From Parvularcula sp. (GTDB lineage: Bacteria > Pseudomonadota > Alphaproteobacteria > Caulobacterales > Parvularculaceae): a stretch of 64,000 nt of DNA. The position numbers and the translations under genes are program-made. The notes below the pieces were generated by a model, which ran no database searches, was not told the DNA's origin, and saw nothing but the letters and a program-made list of their open reading frames with translations. Below are positions 9,315 through 19,554 of this stretch, in pieces (position 1 is the stretch's first letter; every line of letters starts with the position of its first letter). The stretch covers positions 417,936 through 481,935 of the forward strand of contig PAIP01000034.1 of NCBI GenBank assembly GCA_002704915.1, read 5' to 3'.

Positions 9315-10280
9315 ATGTTGCTCAAGCTGATCCCCGACAACACCCATATCGGCTTTACGCAGATGCGTTTCGCCGCAATGGTTTTTTCCGCCATCCTCGT
9401 TGTCGGCTCGCTGCTCGCGCTTTTCACCATCGGTCTTAATTTCGGCGTCGACTTCAAAGGCGGCGTCACCATTGAGGTCGCCGATGACGAGCCCATCGAT
9501 ATCGGCGAGGTGCGCACGGTCGTCTCCGATCTCGGGCTCGGCAGCGTGGACGTTCAGGAAATCCAGGACTTTTCAACCTCCGATGAGGCGGTGCTGATCC
9601 GCATCGCGCAACAGGAAGCCGAGAACAGTGAGGACGAGACCGCCGGGGAAACGGCGCAGCAGGCAGCCTCGCTCGCGGTGCAGGACGCGTTGCGTGAACT
9701 GCTTGGCGACGGCGTTGATTTTCGCAAGGTCGATGTCGTCGGTCCGACAGTTTCGGGCGAACTCGTGCAGAAAGGCGCGCTCGCCGTTGCGCTCGCCATC
9801 GGCATGATGTTGATCTATATCTGGCTTCGTTTTGAGTGGCAGTTTTCCCTCGGCGCCATCGTCGCGCTGATCCACGACGTCATCATTACGCTCGGCATGT
9901 TCTCGGTGACGCAGCTTGAATTTAACCTCGCGATCATCGCAGCTATTTTGACGATCGTCGGCTATTCCATGAACGATACGGTGGTTGTTTATGACCGCGT
10001 TCGGGAGAATTTGCGCAAGTTCAAGCAAAAGCCCCTGGCGGAGCTTCTGGACCTGTCGATCAACGACACGCTGACGCGCACCATCATGACGTCGGGAACG
10101 ACCATGCTGGCGCTGTTTGCGCTGGTGATTTTCGGGGGAGAGGTGCTGCGCGGCTTCACGCTGGCGATGATCTGGGGGATCGTGATCGGCACCTATTCGT
10201 CGATCTTCGTCGCGTCGCCGTTCCTGTTGGCGACAGGCGTGAAGCGCGATTGGTCGAAAGCCGTTCCGGTCGGCGCTTAG
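9315..10280 (+). CDS. secF: Protein translocase subunit SecF
   Basis: GLNFGVDFKGG and TIVGYSMNDTVVVYDRVREN motifs; follows secD. Confidence 0.97.
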   Translation: MLLKLIPDNTHIGFTQMRFAAMVFSAILVVGSLLALFTIGLNFGVDFKGGVTIEVADDEPIDIGEVRTVVSDLGLGSVDVQEIQDFSTSDEAVLIRIAQQEAENSEDETAGETAQQAASLAVQDALRELLGDGVDFRKVDVVGPTVSGELVQKGALAVALAIGMMLIYIWLRFEWQFSLGAIVALIHDVIITLGMFSVTQLEFNLAIIAAILTIVGYSMNDTVVVYDRVRENLRKFKQKPLAELLDLSINDTLTRTIMTSGTTMLALFALVIFGGEVLRGFTLAMIWGIVIGTYSSIFVASPFLLATGVKRDWSKAVPVGA

Positions 10281-10320
10281 CGCGTCCCTCGCGTCACGGC
10301 TTTCGACGAAGCATCGGCGG

Positions 10321-10920
10321 TTACGCCTTGCGCAGATTGTCGCTGGCGAAATCCCAGTTCACCAGCTTGTCCAGAAATGTCGAGATATAGTCGGGCCGTT
10401 TGTTCTGGTAATCGAGGTAATAGGCGTGCTCCCACACATCCATGGTGAGGAGCGGGGTGACGCCCGCCTCGGTCAGCGGCGTTTCCGCGTTCAGCGTCTT
10501 GCGCACTTCCAGCTTGCCGTCCTTGGCCACGAGCCAGGCCCAGCCTGAGCCGAACTGCGTCGCGCCGGCGTCTGAAAACGCCTTCTTGAAGCCTTCATAG
10601 TCGCCGAAAGCCGCATCGATCATTTCTGCAATCTGACCGGACGGGGCGCCGCCGCCTTTGGGGCTCATGGAGTTCCAGTAAAAAGTGTGGTTCCAGGACT
10701 GGGCGGCATTGTTGAAAAGGCCCTGATCGCCTTTTTCTTTCGCTGCTTTCACGATCTCTTCAAGGGACGCCTTGTCGAGATCGCCGCCTTTGATCGCCGC
10801 ATTGGTCTTGTCCACATAAGCGGCGTGGTGTTTGTCGTGGTGGAATTCGAGGGTTTGTTTGGAAATGTGCGGCGCAAGCGCGCCTTTGTCATAGGGAAGA
10901 TCGGGTAGTTCAATCGCCAT
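10321..10920 (-). CDS. sodB: Fe/Mn superoxide dismutase
   Basis: LEFHHDKHHAAYVDKTN, FNNAAQSWNHTFYW and DVWEHAYYLDYQN motifs. Confidence 0.96.
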   Translation of the reverse strand: MAIELPDLPYDKGALAPHISKQTLEFHHDKHHAAYVDKTNAAIKGGDLDKASLEEIVKAAKEKGDQGLFNNAAQSWNHTFYWNSMSPKGGGAPSGQIAEMIDAAFGDYEGFKKAFSDAGATQFGSGWAWLVAKDGKLEVRKTLNAETPLTEAGVTPLLTMDVWEHAYYLDYQNKRPDYISTFLDKLVNWDFASDNLRKA

Positions 10921-11084
10921 GTTCGCCTCTCTACTTTCTATGCAGGGGTATCTATGCAAGCGGGCCTTCTCGCGCAAGCAGGGCCGTAAAAACGCGGCGC
11001 TCGCCTCTGAGATGGAAGCTGATGCAATTATTGCCGCGCCATTGAAAACCCGCTCTCTTTACAGCGTTATCAACCTGTCATTGA

Positions 11085-11813
11085 TTGGCCCGCATGACCG
11101 AAACGTCAACACATGGCCGCGACCATTGTTCCACTCTTGTTCGCAGGCAGGACGAAGATCGCTGGCTCGCAGCACAATATGCGAAAACGCCGCTCAAGAA
11201 GTCGCTTCTGGCCCTGGCGGCGCTCCGCATTGAGCTGCGGCGCATTCCCGCGCAGGTGAGCGCGCCCCAGCTTGGCGAGATCCGGCTGCAATGGTGGCGG
11301 GAAGGGCTCGAAGCCATTCAGGCAGGCGGTCCGCCGCGCGCTCATCCCGTTCTGGAAACGGCGGCGGCGACCATGCTCGCAGACAAGCGCTGGGCGGCGC
11401 ACATCGATGCGGCGATCGATGGGGCGGCGCGCCCGCTCTATGGGGAAGGGTTTTCCACAGCCGATGATCTCGCCGGCTGGTTCCGTGAAACCGACGGCGC
11501 CCTCGATGCGATTGGCGCGCTGATGGCCGGCGGAGATGAGGCGTTGGCTGACGCGGCGGCGAAAGCAGGTGCGGCCTTCGCCATGGCGCGCGAAGGGCGG
11601 GTGATGGCTCCTAAGCTAACGGAAGACATCGTTCCTTATGCTGAGCGTATGTATAAAGGAGCAGCGCCCGAATTGTCCAAAGCTGAGACTGAGGTTGCGC
11701 CCGCGCTGTTGCATCTTTCGCTGACGCCGGTCTATTTGCGAAAAGGCGAGCGGCGCGCGCCATTGCGCAAGCGCATGAAGCTTTTTTCAGCGATGGCATT
11801 CGCGCGCTTCTGA
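11085..11813 (+). CDS. Squalene/phytoene synthase-like protein (NDUFAF6-like, probably non-enzymatic)
   Basis: GEIRLQWWREGLEAI motif; position after secDF; no DxxxD motifs seen. Confidence 0.7.
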   Translation: MARMTETSTHGRDHCSTLVRRQDEDRWLAAQYAKTPLKKSLLALAALRIELRRIPAQVSAPQLGEIRLQWWREGLEAIQAGGPPRAHPVLETAAATMLADKRWAAHIDAAIDGAARPLYGEGFSTADDLAGWFRETDGALDAIGALMAGGDEALADAAAKAGAAFAMAREGRVMAPKLTEDIVPYAERMYKGAAPELSKAETEVAPALLHLSLTPVYLRKGERRAPLRKRMKLFSAMAFARF

Positions 11814-11817
11814 GAAC

Positions 11818-13452
11818 TTAGGTGTGATGTTCGATATTCTCTTCAATCAGCGCCCGGTTATAGGCGGCGAGCGCTTTGACGCGTGAGAGATAGCCGACGA
11901 CCTGATTTTCGTCTGATGGATCCACGACGGGAAGGCCGTGCTCTTCAGCTTCATTCAGTTTCGCCAGCGCTTCGCCCAATGACTGGCCGGCGCCGAGGCG
12001 TTCCGCATCGGCCGGAAGCGGCGCGCCCGGCGGCATTTTCTCCATCACTTCGCGCACGCGCGTGGTCTTGAGGATGATGCCTTGGGGGCCTTCGGAAAGA
12101 TCATAGCCCCGGCGCGACAATTGCCAGTGGAAGAACGACTTGCCGCAGGTCCATTGCGTGATCAGCGTGGCAATGGCGACCGCGACCATGAGCGAGATTG
12201 TGATGCCATATTCGCCGGTCAGTTCGAACGCGATCAGCGTGGTCGAGATGGGTGCGCCGAGAATGGCGCCCGAGACCGCACCCATGCCGATCATTGCGTA
12301 ATAAACCGGACTTGCGGTCACGTCGGGGAACAGCTCGCTGAGCCCGGCGCCGAAAGCCGCGCCCATAAAGGCGCCAATCACGAGACCCGGTGAAAAGACG
12401 CCGCCGCCGAAACGGCAGGACAGCGTCACCGCCGTCGCCACGCCTTTCATCAGCACGAGGATCGCGAGCAGGTGAATTGTGTAATCGCCATTGAGGGCTT
12501 TCGTGACGGCTTCATATCCGACGCCGAAAACTTCCGGATAGAAGACGCCGATCAAACCCACAATGACGCCGCCGATAGGCGGAAGCAAAAGATAGGATAT
12601 TTTTCTTTTCTGCGCGAACTCCCGAACGCCCACCGTCATGCGTTCGACCGTTTGTAAAAACCCGGACGCGACGAGACCGCAGAATACGCCTAGAAGCGCG
12701 GCGAGCGGCACGTCAATCGTTCCGATCACGCCATATTCCGGCGGCGCGAAAGCGGGAAAGTCGCCGAGATGAATGCGCGTGATGATCGCCGCGGAGACGC
12801 TCGCCGCCGCAATAGGCCCGAAGACGGACAGGGCGTAGTTGCCGAGAATGACCTCGAGCGCGAAGAGGACGCCGGCCACGGGGGCGTTGAAGCTCGCCGA
12901 GACTGCCGCTGCTGCGCCGCACCCTAGGAGCGCCCGCCGGTGCTTCGCAGTGAAACCGAGCTTTCGATAAAGGATAGAGGCGATCGTCGCGCCGAGATGG
13001 ACGGCCGGACCCTCGCGCCCGGCGCTGCCCCCGGCGCCGATTGAGACCGCCGAGACGGTCGCCGCCGCAAGACCGGCCCGCAGCGAGATATTGCCGCCCG
13101 AAACGGCTCTCGCCTCGATAACGTCGGCCACCCCCTGGCCGCGGCCGCCGGCGAGCCATTGGAAGCGATGGGCGAGAAATAAAAGCCCGGACACGACGAA
13201 CCCGCCGATCACCGGCGCCGCCCAGGCGCGCCAGGCGGTGAGCGAGGAGGCGCCGCTCACGACGCCGCCCTCGTCCTCGCCAAAGGCCAGGCTCGATACG
13301 GCGTCGATGGCGAAGCGGAAGGCGATCACGCCATAAGCGGCGGCGATGCCGATCACGACCGCCAGAATCCATACGCGAAGCACATCGACGCCCTGCAGCC
13401 GGCGGCGAATCTTCCTGAGGGCAATAAGGATGCGAGCGATTTTCCGCGGCAT
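11818..13452 (-). CDS. ClC-type chloride channel/antiporter with C-terminal CBS region
   Basis: GGSAGREGPAVHLGA, GGGVFSPGLVIGAFMGAAFG and a C-terminal CBS-like segment. Confidence 0.92.
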   Translation of the reverse strand: MPRKIARILIALRKIRRRLQGVDVLRVWILAVVIGIAAAYGVIAFRFAIDAVSSLAFGEDEGGVVSGASSLTAWRAWAAPVIGGFVVSGLLFLAHRFQWLAGGRGQGVADVIEARAVSGGNISLRAGLAAATVSAVSIGAGGSAGREGPAVHLGATIASILYRKLGFTAKHRRALLGCGAAAAVSASFNAPVAGVLFALEVILGNYALSVFGPIAAASVSAAIITRIHLGDFPAFAPPEYGVIGTIDVPLAALLGVFCGLVASGFLQTVERMTVGVREFAQKRKISYLLLPPIGGVIVGLIGVFYPEVFGVGYEAVTKALNGDYTIHLLAILVLMKGVATAVTLSCRFGGGVFSPGLVIGAFMGAAFGAGLSELFPDVTASPVYYAMIGMGAVSGAILGAPISTTLIAFELTGEYGITISLMVAVAIATLITQWTCGKSFFHWQLSRRGYDLSEGPQGIILKTTRVREVMEKMPPGAPLPADAERLGAGQSLGEALAKLNEAEEHGLPVVDPSDENQVVGYLSRVKALAAYNRALIEENIEHHT

Positions 13453-13571
13453 GATAATCGTTATAGTTAACGGATTTTGTTCATATCAGCATTAAGAGCG
13501 AAGTCTAAATGTCACGAATAGTTTAACGGCGAATTCACCCTGCTTTGCCATGATCCGCTTCGTATCCATCG

Positions 13572-16412
13572 ATGAGACCTGCGGGGAAGTTTATGGCGGC
13601 GCCGACGACGCAATCAGCACGCAATACGGCCGACAAAATCGATCCGGCGCGCGCGCCGGCGGCGCTTGAGCGCTGGCGCCGGGCCGTGGCCGAAGCTATG
13701 GGCGGTGATCCGGGCGCCCCGCTCGACAGACCCGACCGCCGCCTTTTGATGCTGCGCGTTTTTGGCGCAACCCGGCGGCTCGCAGAACTTTGCATGACGC
13801 ATCCGGCCGCAGCAGCGACGGCGCTGATCGAAGGCGCTTCGCCCGTGCTTGCCGAAGCGGCGCGCGATCTGACAGCGCTTGATCGGGGGGTCGGGGGACC
13901 TGATGCGCTTCATGCGGCGCTTGCGCCGCTGAAAAACCGCGTCGATGTCGCGATCGCCATCGCCGAAATGAGTGGCGAGTGGAGCGTCGCTGACGCCACG
14001 GCGGCGCGCGTCGACTTCGCCGAACGCATGGTGGAGACGGGGCTGCGCTGGCTAGTGCGCGCCGCCGTCAAGCGCGGCGAGCTGACGGTCGATGACCCGG
14101 ATAATTTCCTGCGCGGCGTTTTTGTCGTGGCGGGCAGCGATTTCGCCCATGAAGACCTTTCCCCCTTCGGTCCGCTGGACCTCATCATTCTTTACGATGA
14201 ACAGGCGTTTGCCGCGCCGGCGGCCCGCGGCGCCGACCGCATCTTCGTGCGCATCGGCGCCGAACTTCGTGAAGCCTTCGAGGGCAAGCCCGGCGAGTAT
14301 CCGCTTTACGGATTGAGGACGCCGATCGGTTCCGGCGTGGGCGGCGCCGGCTATGCGGACTCAGTCGCTCGCGTCAAAGCGACGGCCGCCGGTCCGCAGG
14401 CCGATACGCTGAAAATGTGGCTCGGCGCGGCGCGTGTTGTTGCGGGCGACCGCACGGCCGGCGGCGCGTTCCTTGAGGACATAGAGCAGATCGTCTGGTC
14501 CGATAATCCCATCGCCATTGAAGCGCTGCGGAGCTTCGTTGAGCAAAAAGACGCCGATCCGCGAAGCGTGTTCCGGCGGGTGGCGGGCCTGTGCCGTCTC
14601 GCCATTGGCGGATTGCGCCCGATCTTCAGGACTGCGTCCGCGCGGGAGATTTTCGACAACGCATCGCGCTCGCGCACGCTGTCCAAGGATGCGGCGCGTC
14701 GTCTCGTCGCCGGCGAAGAACTGGCGCATATCGCTGTCTCGCGCCTGCAGATAATGAAGGGCGCCCCCGTCACCAGTGTCGAACGCGAAGACGAACAGCG
14801 CGCGCTGGCGCTGCTTTGCGGCTACAGCGATTACAAGGATCTCGAAGCCGCGCTGAATGGCGCCTGCACCGATGCGGCCAACACGCTGCGCCGCCTCGCC
14901 GCCGGTCCTCAGGAGGAAATTTCGCTCTATCGTCACGGCGAAGACGAAACAGAAGGCGACGCCGACAAGCTGGAGGATCTTGGCTTCCTCAACGGACAAA
15001 GTCTCTCCGAAGCTGTCGACAACTGGGCGCGCCGCGCCGAAGCGCGCCTCGGCGGCAAGCGTTTCTCCTCCCATGCGCCGGGCCTCCTGACGGCGTTCGG
15101 CGAGACGCAGCATCCGAACGACGCCGTGCGTCTGTTCGATCAGCTTCTGGCGAACGCCAGTGAAAAATACGACGTTTTCTCGCTGGTCTCCGACGGCGCC
15201 GAGCGCCGCGACGGTCTCGTCGACGCCTTCGGGTCTTTCGGCGCGGTGATGGAGCCGCTGACCTCTTCGGAAGCCCTCGCGGAAACGTTTTTCGAATCGA
15301 CTGGCGCCGAGACGCCGCAATCGGGCAAGGAATGGCTGAGCCGTTACACGCCGCCCCCGGCGAAAGGCAAGACGGCCCTCGCCGATCTCGCCGAATGGCG
15401 CCGCGAATTGCTGGCCCGGGTCGCGTATAACGCGGCGAGCGGCTCAACGAGCTTCGACGCCGCGGTTGAGGCCTTTGAAGATATTCATATCCGTACCCTG
15501 ACGAATGTTTTCGAAACCACGCGCGATGCCGCGCCGGCGGCAGAAGCGAAAGCGGGCGCCAATATCGCGCTTCATGTTTTCGAATCCGACGGGCCGCACC
15601 TGCCGGGCGCTGCGACCCATCTCGGTTTTATCGCCGGCGAGGATCTGGGCGAGGCGGGGGAAGCGTTCGCCAAGCGCTATCTGCAAAGCCTCAGCGAAGC
15701 GGGCGAGGGCGTTTTCGCCGTCACCCCCGATGCGACGCACCGTCCGGGCGGCGTCGCGGGGCCGGTCGTGTCGGCGCTCGCCGCCTTCAAATCCTATGTT
15801 CAGTCCGAAGCCGTAGCTCATGAACAGATCATGCTGGCGCGCGGCCGCGTTATCGCCGCCGGCGACGACAAGATTGAGGAAAGCGCGCGTGACGCGCTGA
15901 GGAGCGCCATCGCCGGCGCGCGCCGCGCCGACATTCTCTTCCGCGATCTCGACCGCGCCCGCGCCCAGCGCATGCGCCGCGAGCGTCCGTCCTCCGACTG
16001 GGATATCGACCGGCTCGAAGGCGGCCGCGCCGATGTGGAGCTCGTCATCTCGACGCTGATCTACAAGCATGCGTCGGCCCATCCTTTCGTTCAGGATGTG
16101 AGCCCGGCAGAGGCGCTCGACGCCATGGCGCGCTCCGGCCTCATTTCGGAAGAAACAGCCAAGACGCTGGCCTCCGCCCGGAGCTTCTGGGCGCGGCTGC
16201 AGCTTGTGCGCGCCCTTTCCGGCTGGACCGATCCGTTAAAAGCGCCGGTGCGCCGTCGCTTTGGCGGGATTATCGCGCGGGCCGCGGGCGTTCAGAAGTT
16301 CGAGCAGGTGCGACCGATGATGCGTGGCTATGCGGATGAAGTGACGCGCAGCTATGCGCAGATCGTCCTCGGGCGCCCGTCGCTGAATGTGGCGTCGCAT
16401 GCGGCGGGCTAA
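13572..16412 (+). CDS. glnE: GlnE-like bifunctional glutamine synthetase adenylyltransferase/deadenylyltransferase homologue with degenerate catalytic motifs
   Basis: 946 aa; GlnE layout: RVFGATRRLAELCMTHP, LDLIILYD, ARVVAGD, RPGGVAGPVVSALAAFKSYVQSEA, DWDIDRLEGGRADVELVISTLIYKHA. Confidence 0.8.
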   Translation: MRPAGKFMAAPTTQSARNTADKIDPARAPAALERWRRAVAEAMGGDPGAPLDRPDRRLLMLRVFGATRRLAELCMTHPAAAATALIEGASPVLAEAARDLTALDRGVGGPDALHAALAPLKNRVDVAIAIAEMSGEWSVADATAARVDFAERMVETGLRWLVRAAVKRGELTVDDPDNFLRGVFVVAGSDFAHEDLSPFGPLDLIILYDEQAFAAPAARGADRIFVRIGAELREAFEGKPGEYPLYGLRTPIGSGVGGAGYADSVARVKATAAGPQADTLKMWLGAARVVAGDRTAGGAFLEDIEQIVWSDNPIAIEALRSFVEQKDADPRSVFRRVAGLCRLAIGGLRPIFRTASAREIFDNASRSRTLSKDAARRLVAGEELAHIAVSRLQIMKGAPVTSVEREDEQRALALLCGYSDYKDLEAALNGACTDAANTLRRLAAGPQEEISLYRHGEDETEGDADKLEDLGFLNGQSLSEAVDNWARRAEARLGGKRFSSHAPGLLTAFGETQHPNDAVRLFDQLLANASEKYDVFSLVSDGAERRDGLVDAFGSFGAVMEPLTSSEALAETFFESTGAETPQSGKEWLSRYTPPPAKGKTALADLAEWRRELLARVAYNAASGSTSFDAAVEAFEDIHIRTLTNVFETTRDAAPAAEAKAGANIALHVFESDGPHLPGAATHLGFIAGEDLGEAGEAFAKRYLQSLSEAGEGVFAVTPDATHRPGGVAGPVVSALAAFKSYVQSEAVAHEQIMLARGRVIAAGDDKIEESARDALRSAIAGARRADILFRDLDRARAQRMRRERPSSDWDIDRLEGGRADVELVISTLIYKHASAHPFVQDVSPAEALDAMARSGLISEETAKTLASARSFWARLQLVRALSGWTDPLKAPVRRRFGGIIARAAGVQKFEQVRPMMRGYADEVTRSYAQIVLGRPSLNVASHAAG

Positions 16413-16534
16413 TTGTCGCTGAGAATCGCGTTTGGTGCGATTTGCTGGAAATTGGAACGGCCAATGTAGTATGCATCAAGCTGCAAGTTAAATATCACGT
16501 TTAATACCTTGCAGCTTGCGACACACTCCGACAA

Positions 16535-16617
16535 CCCCGGCGAAGGCCGGGGTCCAGTCGAGATGGGCTTCGCCCGGCATTTTCTTTAGCTGGATCCCGG
16601 CCTTCGCCGGGATGACC
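16535..16617. repeat. REP-like paired hairpin element
   Basis: CCCCGGCGAAGGCCGGGGTCCAG and CTGGATCCCGGCCTTCGCCGGGATGACC in inverted orientation. Confidence 0.8.
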
Positions 16618-16644
16618 GGATGAGGGATGTGTAAGGGCGTTGGT

Positions 16645-16866
16645 CTAAGACGTCTTACTTGAAAGACGCTTCAACACATAAACCCTGATCGCCGACGCCA
16701 ATCCCGGCGGCGGGGTCTGCTTCAAACGATTGCGGTCAATGGAGTCGATCAGCGCGGGGAGGGTGCGCTTTTCCGTCTCGACGATGGCGTCGAGGGCGTC
16801 CCAGAATTCAGGCTCCAGCGCGATTGAGGTGCGGTGGCCTTTTAAGGTGATCGATCTCTTGCGCAT
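16645..16866 (-). CDS. Ribbon-helix-helix domain protein
   Basis: MRKRSITLKGHRTSIALEPEFWDALDAIVETEKRTLPALIDSID, typical small alphaproteobacterial RHH protein. Confidence 0.8.
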   Translation of the reverse strand: MRKRSITLKGHRTSIALEPEFWDALDAIVETEKRTLPALIDSIDRNRLKQTPPPGLASAIRVYVLKRLSSKTS

Positions 16867-16884
16867 GGCTTAATGAACGGCGCG

Positions 16885-17018
16885 ATAAATTTCCATCCCT
16901 CCGATCCTTCGAGACAACCATGTTCCTTCATCCTGAGGGCGACCCCGGACTTGATCCGGGGGAGCATCTCGAAGGACGAAGGAACATGGTTCCTCAGGAT
17001 GAAGGCATGGAAATTTAT
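16885..17018. repeat. Multiply nested palindromic element
   Basis: Outer arms ATAAATTTCCAT / ATGGAAATTTAT; inner arms CCATGTTCCTTC / GAAGGAACATGG; innermost CCCCGGACTTGATCCGGGG. Confidence 0.85.
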
Positions 17019-17109
17019 TGCTCGAAACTCCAAAAACAACGAAACCGGCGTTCTCTCTGATGAGAAGACGCCGGTTCGCCGTCTTGGTGCAAGCAGTGAC
17101 TTTTGAAAT

Positions 17110-17328
17110 TTAGCTTTTGGCCCAGTTGTCGAGGCCGTGGGCGCGGATTTTCGACGTGGCGAGGGTGACGCCGTCGATGATGCCCGCCATGTGCGAGACC
17201 GCTTCGCTATCGGCGCTGGAGAGATCGGCGCCGAGGGCGTTGTAGAGCGTCTCGATATCCACATCATGCGCAAACAGGAATTGCGCGAGGAGGAGCCGGA
17301 GCTGGCTGTCGGAAGGTTTGTCGGCCAT
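17110..17328 (-). CDS. Hypothetical small protein
   Basis: MADKPSDSQLRLLLAQFLFAHDVDIETLYNALGADLSS; downstream of fumC, same strand. Confidence 0.6.
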   Translation of the reverse strand: MADKPSDSQLRLLLAQFLFAHDVDIETLYNALGADLSSADSEAVSHMAGIIDGVTLATSKIRAHGLDNWAKS

Positions 17329-17460
17329 GATCTTGTCGTCCTTGTCCCAAAATGCGTCACGCGCCGGGCGCGTTCGTGGAAGATAAGGCAAGAACCGGTC
17401 CAACGCCGCCGGAAAACGGGAACAGGAGAAAAATGGCGGATAATCCCCTGAAATCCCAGC

Positions 17461-18852
17461 CTATTTGGGGCCGATCATTTTTTCCGGCCGGACGATGCGG
17501 TCGTAATCGGCGGCGCTGACGAGTCCCATCTTCACCGCTTCTTCCTTGAGGGTTGTGCCATTCTTGTGCGCCGTCTTGGCGATCTTGGTGGCGTTGTCAT
17601 AGCCGATTTCCGGCGCCAGCGCCGTGACCAGCATCAGCGACTGCTCCATCAGCGACTTGATGCGGTCTTCATTCGCCTCGATGCCGACAACACATTTGTC
17701 GGTGAAGGCGCGCGACGCGTCGGCGAGAAGGCGGATCGATTGCAGGGTGTTGTAGGCGATCACCGGCTTGAAGACGTTGAGCTCGAAATGCCCCTGGCTG
17801 CCGGCGAAGCTCACCGTCGTATTGTTGCCCATCACCTGCGCGCACACCATGGTCATCGCTTCGCACTGGGTCGGGTTCACCTTGCCCGGCATGATCGACG
17901 AGCCGGGCTCGTTTTCGGGCAGCGCGATTTCGCCGAGGCCCGAACGCGGGCCGGAGCCGAGCAGGCGAATGTCATTGGCGATCTTGAACAGGCTCACGGC
18001 GATTTCGTTGAGCGCGCCGTGCGCCTCGACCATGGCGTCATGGGTCGCCAGCGCCTCGAACTTGTTCGGCGCCGTGACGAAAGGAAGTTTAGTGTAGGCG
18101 GCGACTTCGGCGGCGAACATTTTCGCGAATTCTTTTTTGGAATTGACGCCCGTGCCCACCGCGGTGCCGCCCTGCGCCAGCGCGTAAACCGCAGGCAGCA
18201 CGCCCTTGGCGCGCTTGATCCCGTTTTTCACCATGGCCGCATAGCCGGAAAATTCCTGACCCAGCGTCACCGGCGTTGCATCCTGCAAATGGGTGCGGCC
18301 GATCTTGATGATTTTGGCGAAGGCTTTCTGTTTCGCGGCGAGCGCTTCATGGAGATGTTCCAGCGCCGGGATCAGTTCATGTACGATCTGCTCCGCCGCC
18401 GCGATGTGCATGGCTGTCGGGAAGGTGTCGTTCGAAGACTGGCTCATATTCACATGATCGTTCGGATGCACCGGATCTTTCGAGCCGATGACGCCGCCGA
18501 GAAGCTCGATGGCGCGGTTGGCGATCACTTCATTGGTGTTCATGTTGGATTGCGTGCCCGAGCCTGTCTGCCAGACAGAGAGCGGGAAATTGTCGTTGAA
18601 TTTTCCTTCCGCGACTTCGCGCGCGGCTTTCTCAATCGCCTTGCCGGTTTTCGCGGGCATCGACTTCAGCGCCATGTTCGTGCGCACCGCCGACAGTTTG
18701 ACGATGCCGAGCGCGCGGATCAGCGGCGCCGGCATGGTCTCCTCGCCGATGGGGAAGTTGATCAGCGAGCGCGCGGACTGCGCGCCGTAATATTTATCGG
18801 CGGGGACGTCGAGTTTGCCGAAGCTGTCGGATTCGGTGCGGGTTTTGGCCAT
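17461..18852 (-). CDS. fumC: Class II fumarate hydratase
   Basis: [16 protein letters not shown] signature; [12 protein letters not shown]; full-length 463 aa. Confidence 0.97.
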   Translation of the reverse strand: MAKTRTESDSFGKLDVPADKYYGAQSARSLINFPIGEETMPAPLIRALGIVKLSAVRTNMALKSMPAKTGKAIEKAAREVAEGKFNDNFPLSVWQTGSGTQSNMNTNEVIANRAIELLGGVIGSKDPVHPNDHVNMSQSSNDTFPTAMHIAAAEQIVHELIPALEHLHEALAAKQKAFAKIIKIGRTHLQDATPVTLGQEFSGYAAMVKNGIKRAKGVLPAVYALAQGGTAVGTGVNSKKEFAKMFAAEVAAYTKLPFVTAPNKFEALATHDAMVEAHGALNEIAVSLFKIANDIRLLGSGPRSGLGEIALPENEPGSSIMPGKVNPTQCEAMTMVCAQVMGNNTTVSFAGSQGHFELNVFKPVIAYNTLQSIRLLADASRAFTDKCVVGIEANEDRIKSLMEQSLMLVTALAPEIGYDNATKIAKTAHKNGTTLKEEAVKMGLVSAADYDRIVRPEKMIGPK

Positions 18853-18952
18853 GAGATGCTCTTTCGGCAGGATTTAGACAAAAGGAAGGTGTTTCGGCCC
18901 CGGGTTTATGATGGCTCACAAGAAAGGCGCAAGCCGCGCGGGCGTCGCACCT

Positions 18953-19450
18953 TTACTTCTTGCGGAAGGAATCGAGGCTGACGATGTCGGCCCCTTCGCC
19001 CTTGTCGGCCTCATCGTCTTCGGCTTCAGCTTCCGGCGCGTCTTGTTCCTGTGAGCGGTCGTCTTCGGCTTCGGGCGGGGCGATGTCGAAATTGACGCCG
19101 AACTGGGCGCTCGGATCGGCGAACTGGGTGACAGCGTCGAAGGGGATCTCAAGCCGTGCCTCCTTGCCTTTGAACCAGAGGGTTACGCCCACCTCGTCGT
19201 CCGTGACGGTGAGATTTTCGAACTGATGCTGGAGCACGATGGTCATCCGCTCAGGATATTGCTCTTTGAGATGATCGGGAATGGAGACGCCAGGCGCGCC
19301 GGTCAGGAACTCGATGAAGAAATGATGCTCTCCGGGCGCATCCCCGAGCTCGGCCACCAGTTTCAGGACATCGCGCATGAGAAAGCGGTAGGCGCGCTTC
19401 TGGGCTTCCTGAATGAGGTCGTTGTAATCAAGCTCGATGTCTTCCGTCAC
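18953..19450 (-). CDS. sspB: SspB-alpha ClpXP adaptor
   Basis: DYNDLIQEAQKRAYRFLMRDVLKLVAE, HHFFIEFLTGAPGVSIPDHLKEQYPERMTIVLQHQFENL. Confidence 0.92.
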   Translation of the reverse strand: MTEDIELDYNDLIQEAQKRAYRFLMRDVLKLVAELGDAPGEHHFFIEFLTGAPGVSIPDHLKEQYPERMTIVLQHQFENLTVTDDEVGVTLWFKGKEARLEIPFDAVTQFADPSAQFGVNFDIAPPEAEDDRSQEQDAPEAEAEDDEADKGEGADIVSLDSFRKK

Positions 19451-19554
19451 CGTGAAACTGCCTTTCGGATATCAACTATATCGGCGCACTTTGTAGCGAG
19501 GTTGCGGGCGAGAGGCCAGCGGGACCGGGAGCAACGGAATTTGGAGGGATGAAA

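Noticed and set aside
7680-9347. 555-aa minus-strand ORF opposite secD
   Set aside because: Antisense shadow of a conserved gene.
16842-17360. 172-aa minus-strand ORF crossing the nested palindrome
   Set aside because: Overlaps the repeat and two better supported small genes; no recognisable domain.
17566-18981. 471-aa plus-strand ORF opposite fumC
   Set aside because: Antisense shadow; fumC signature is intact on the minus strand.
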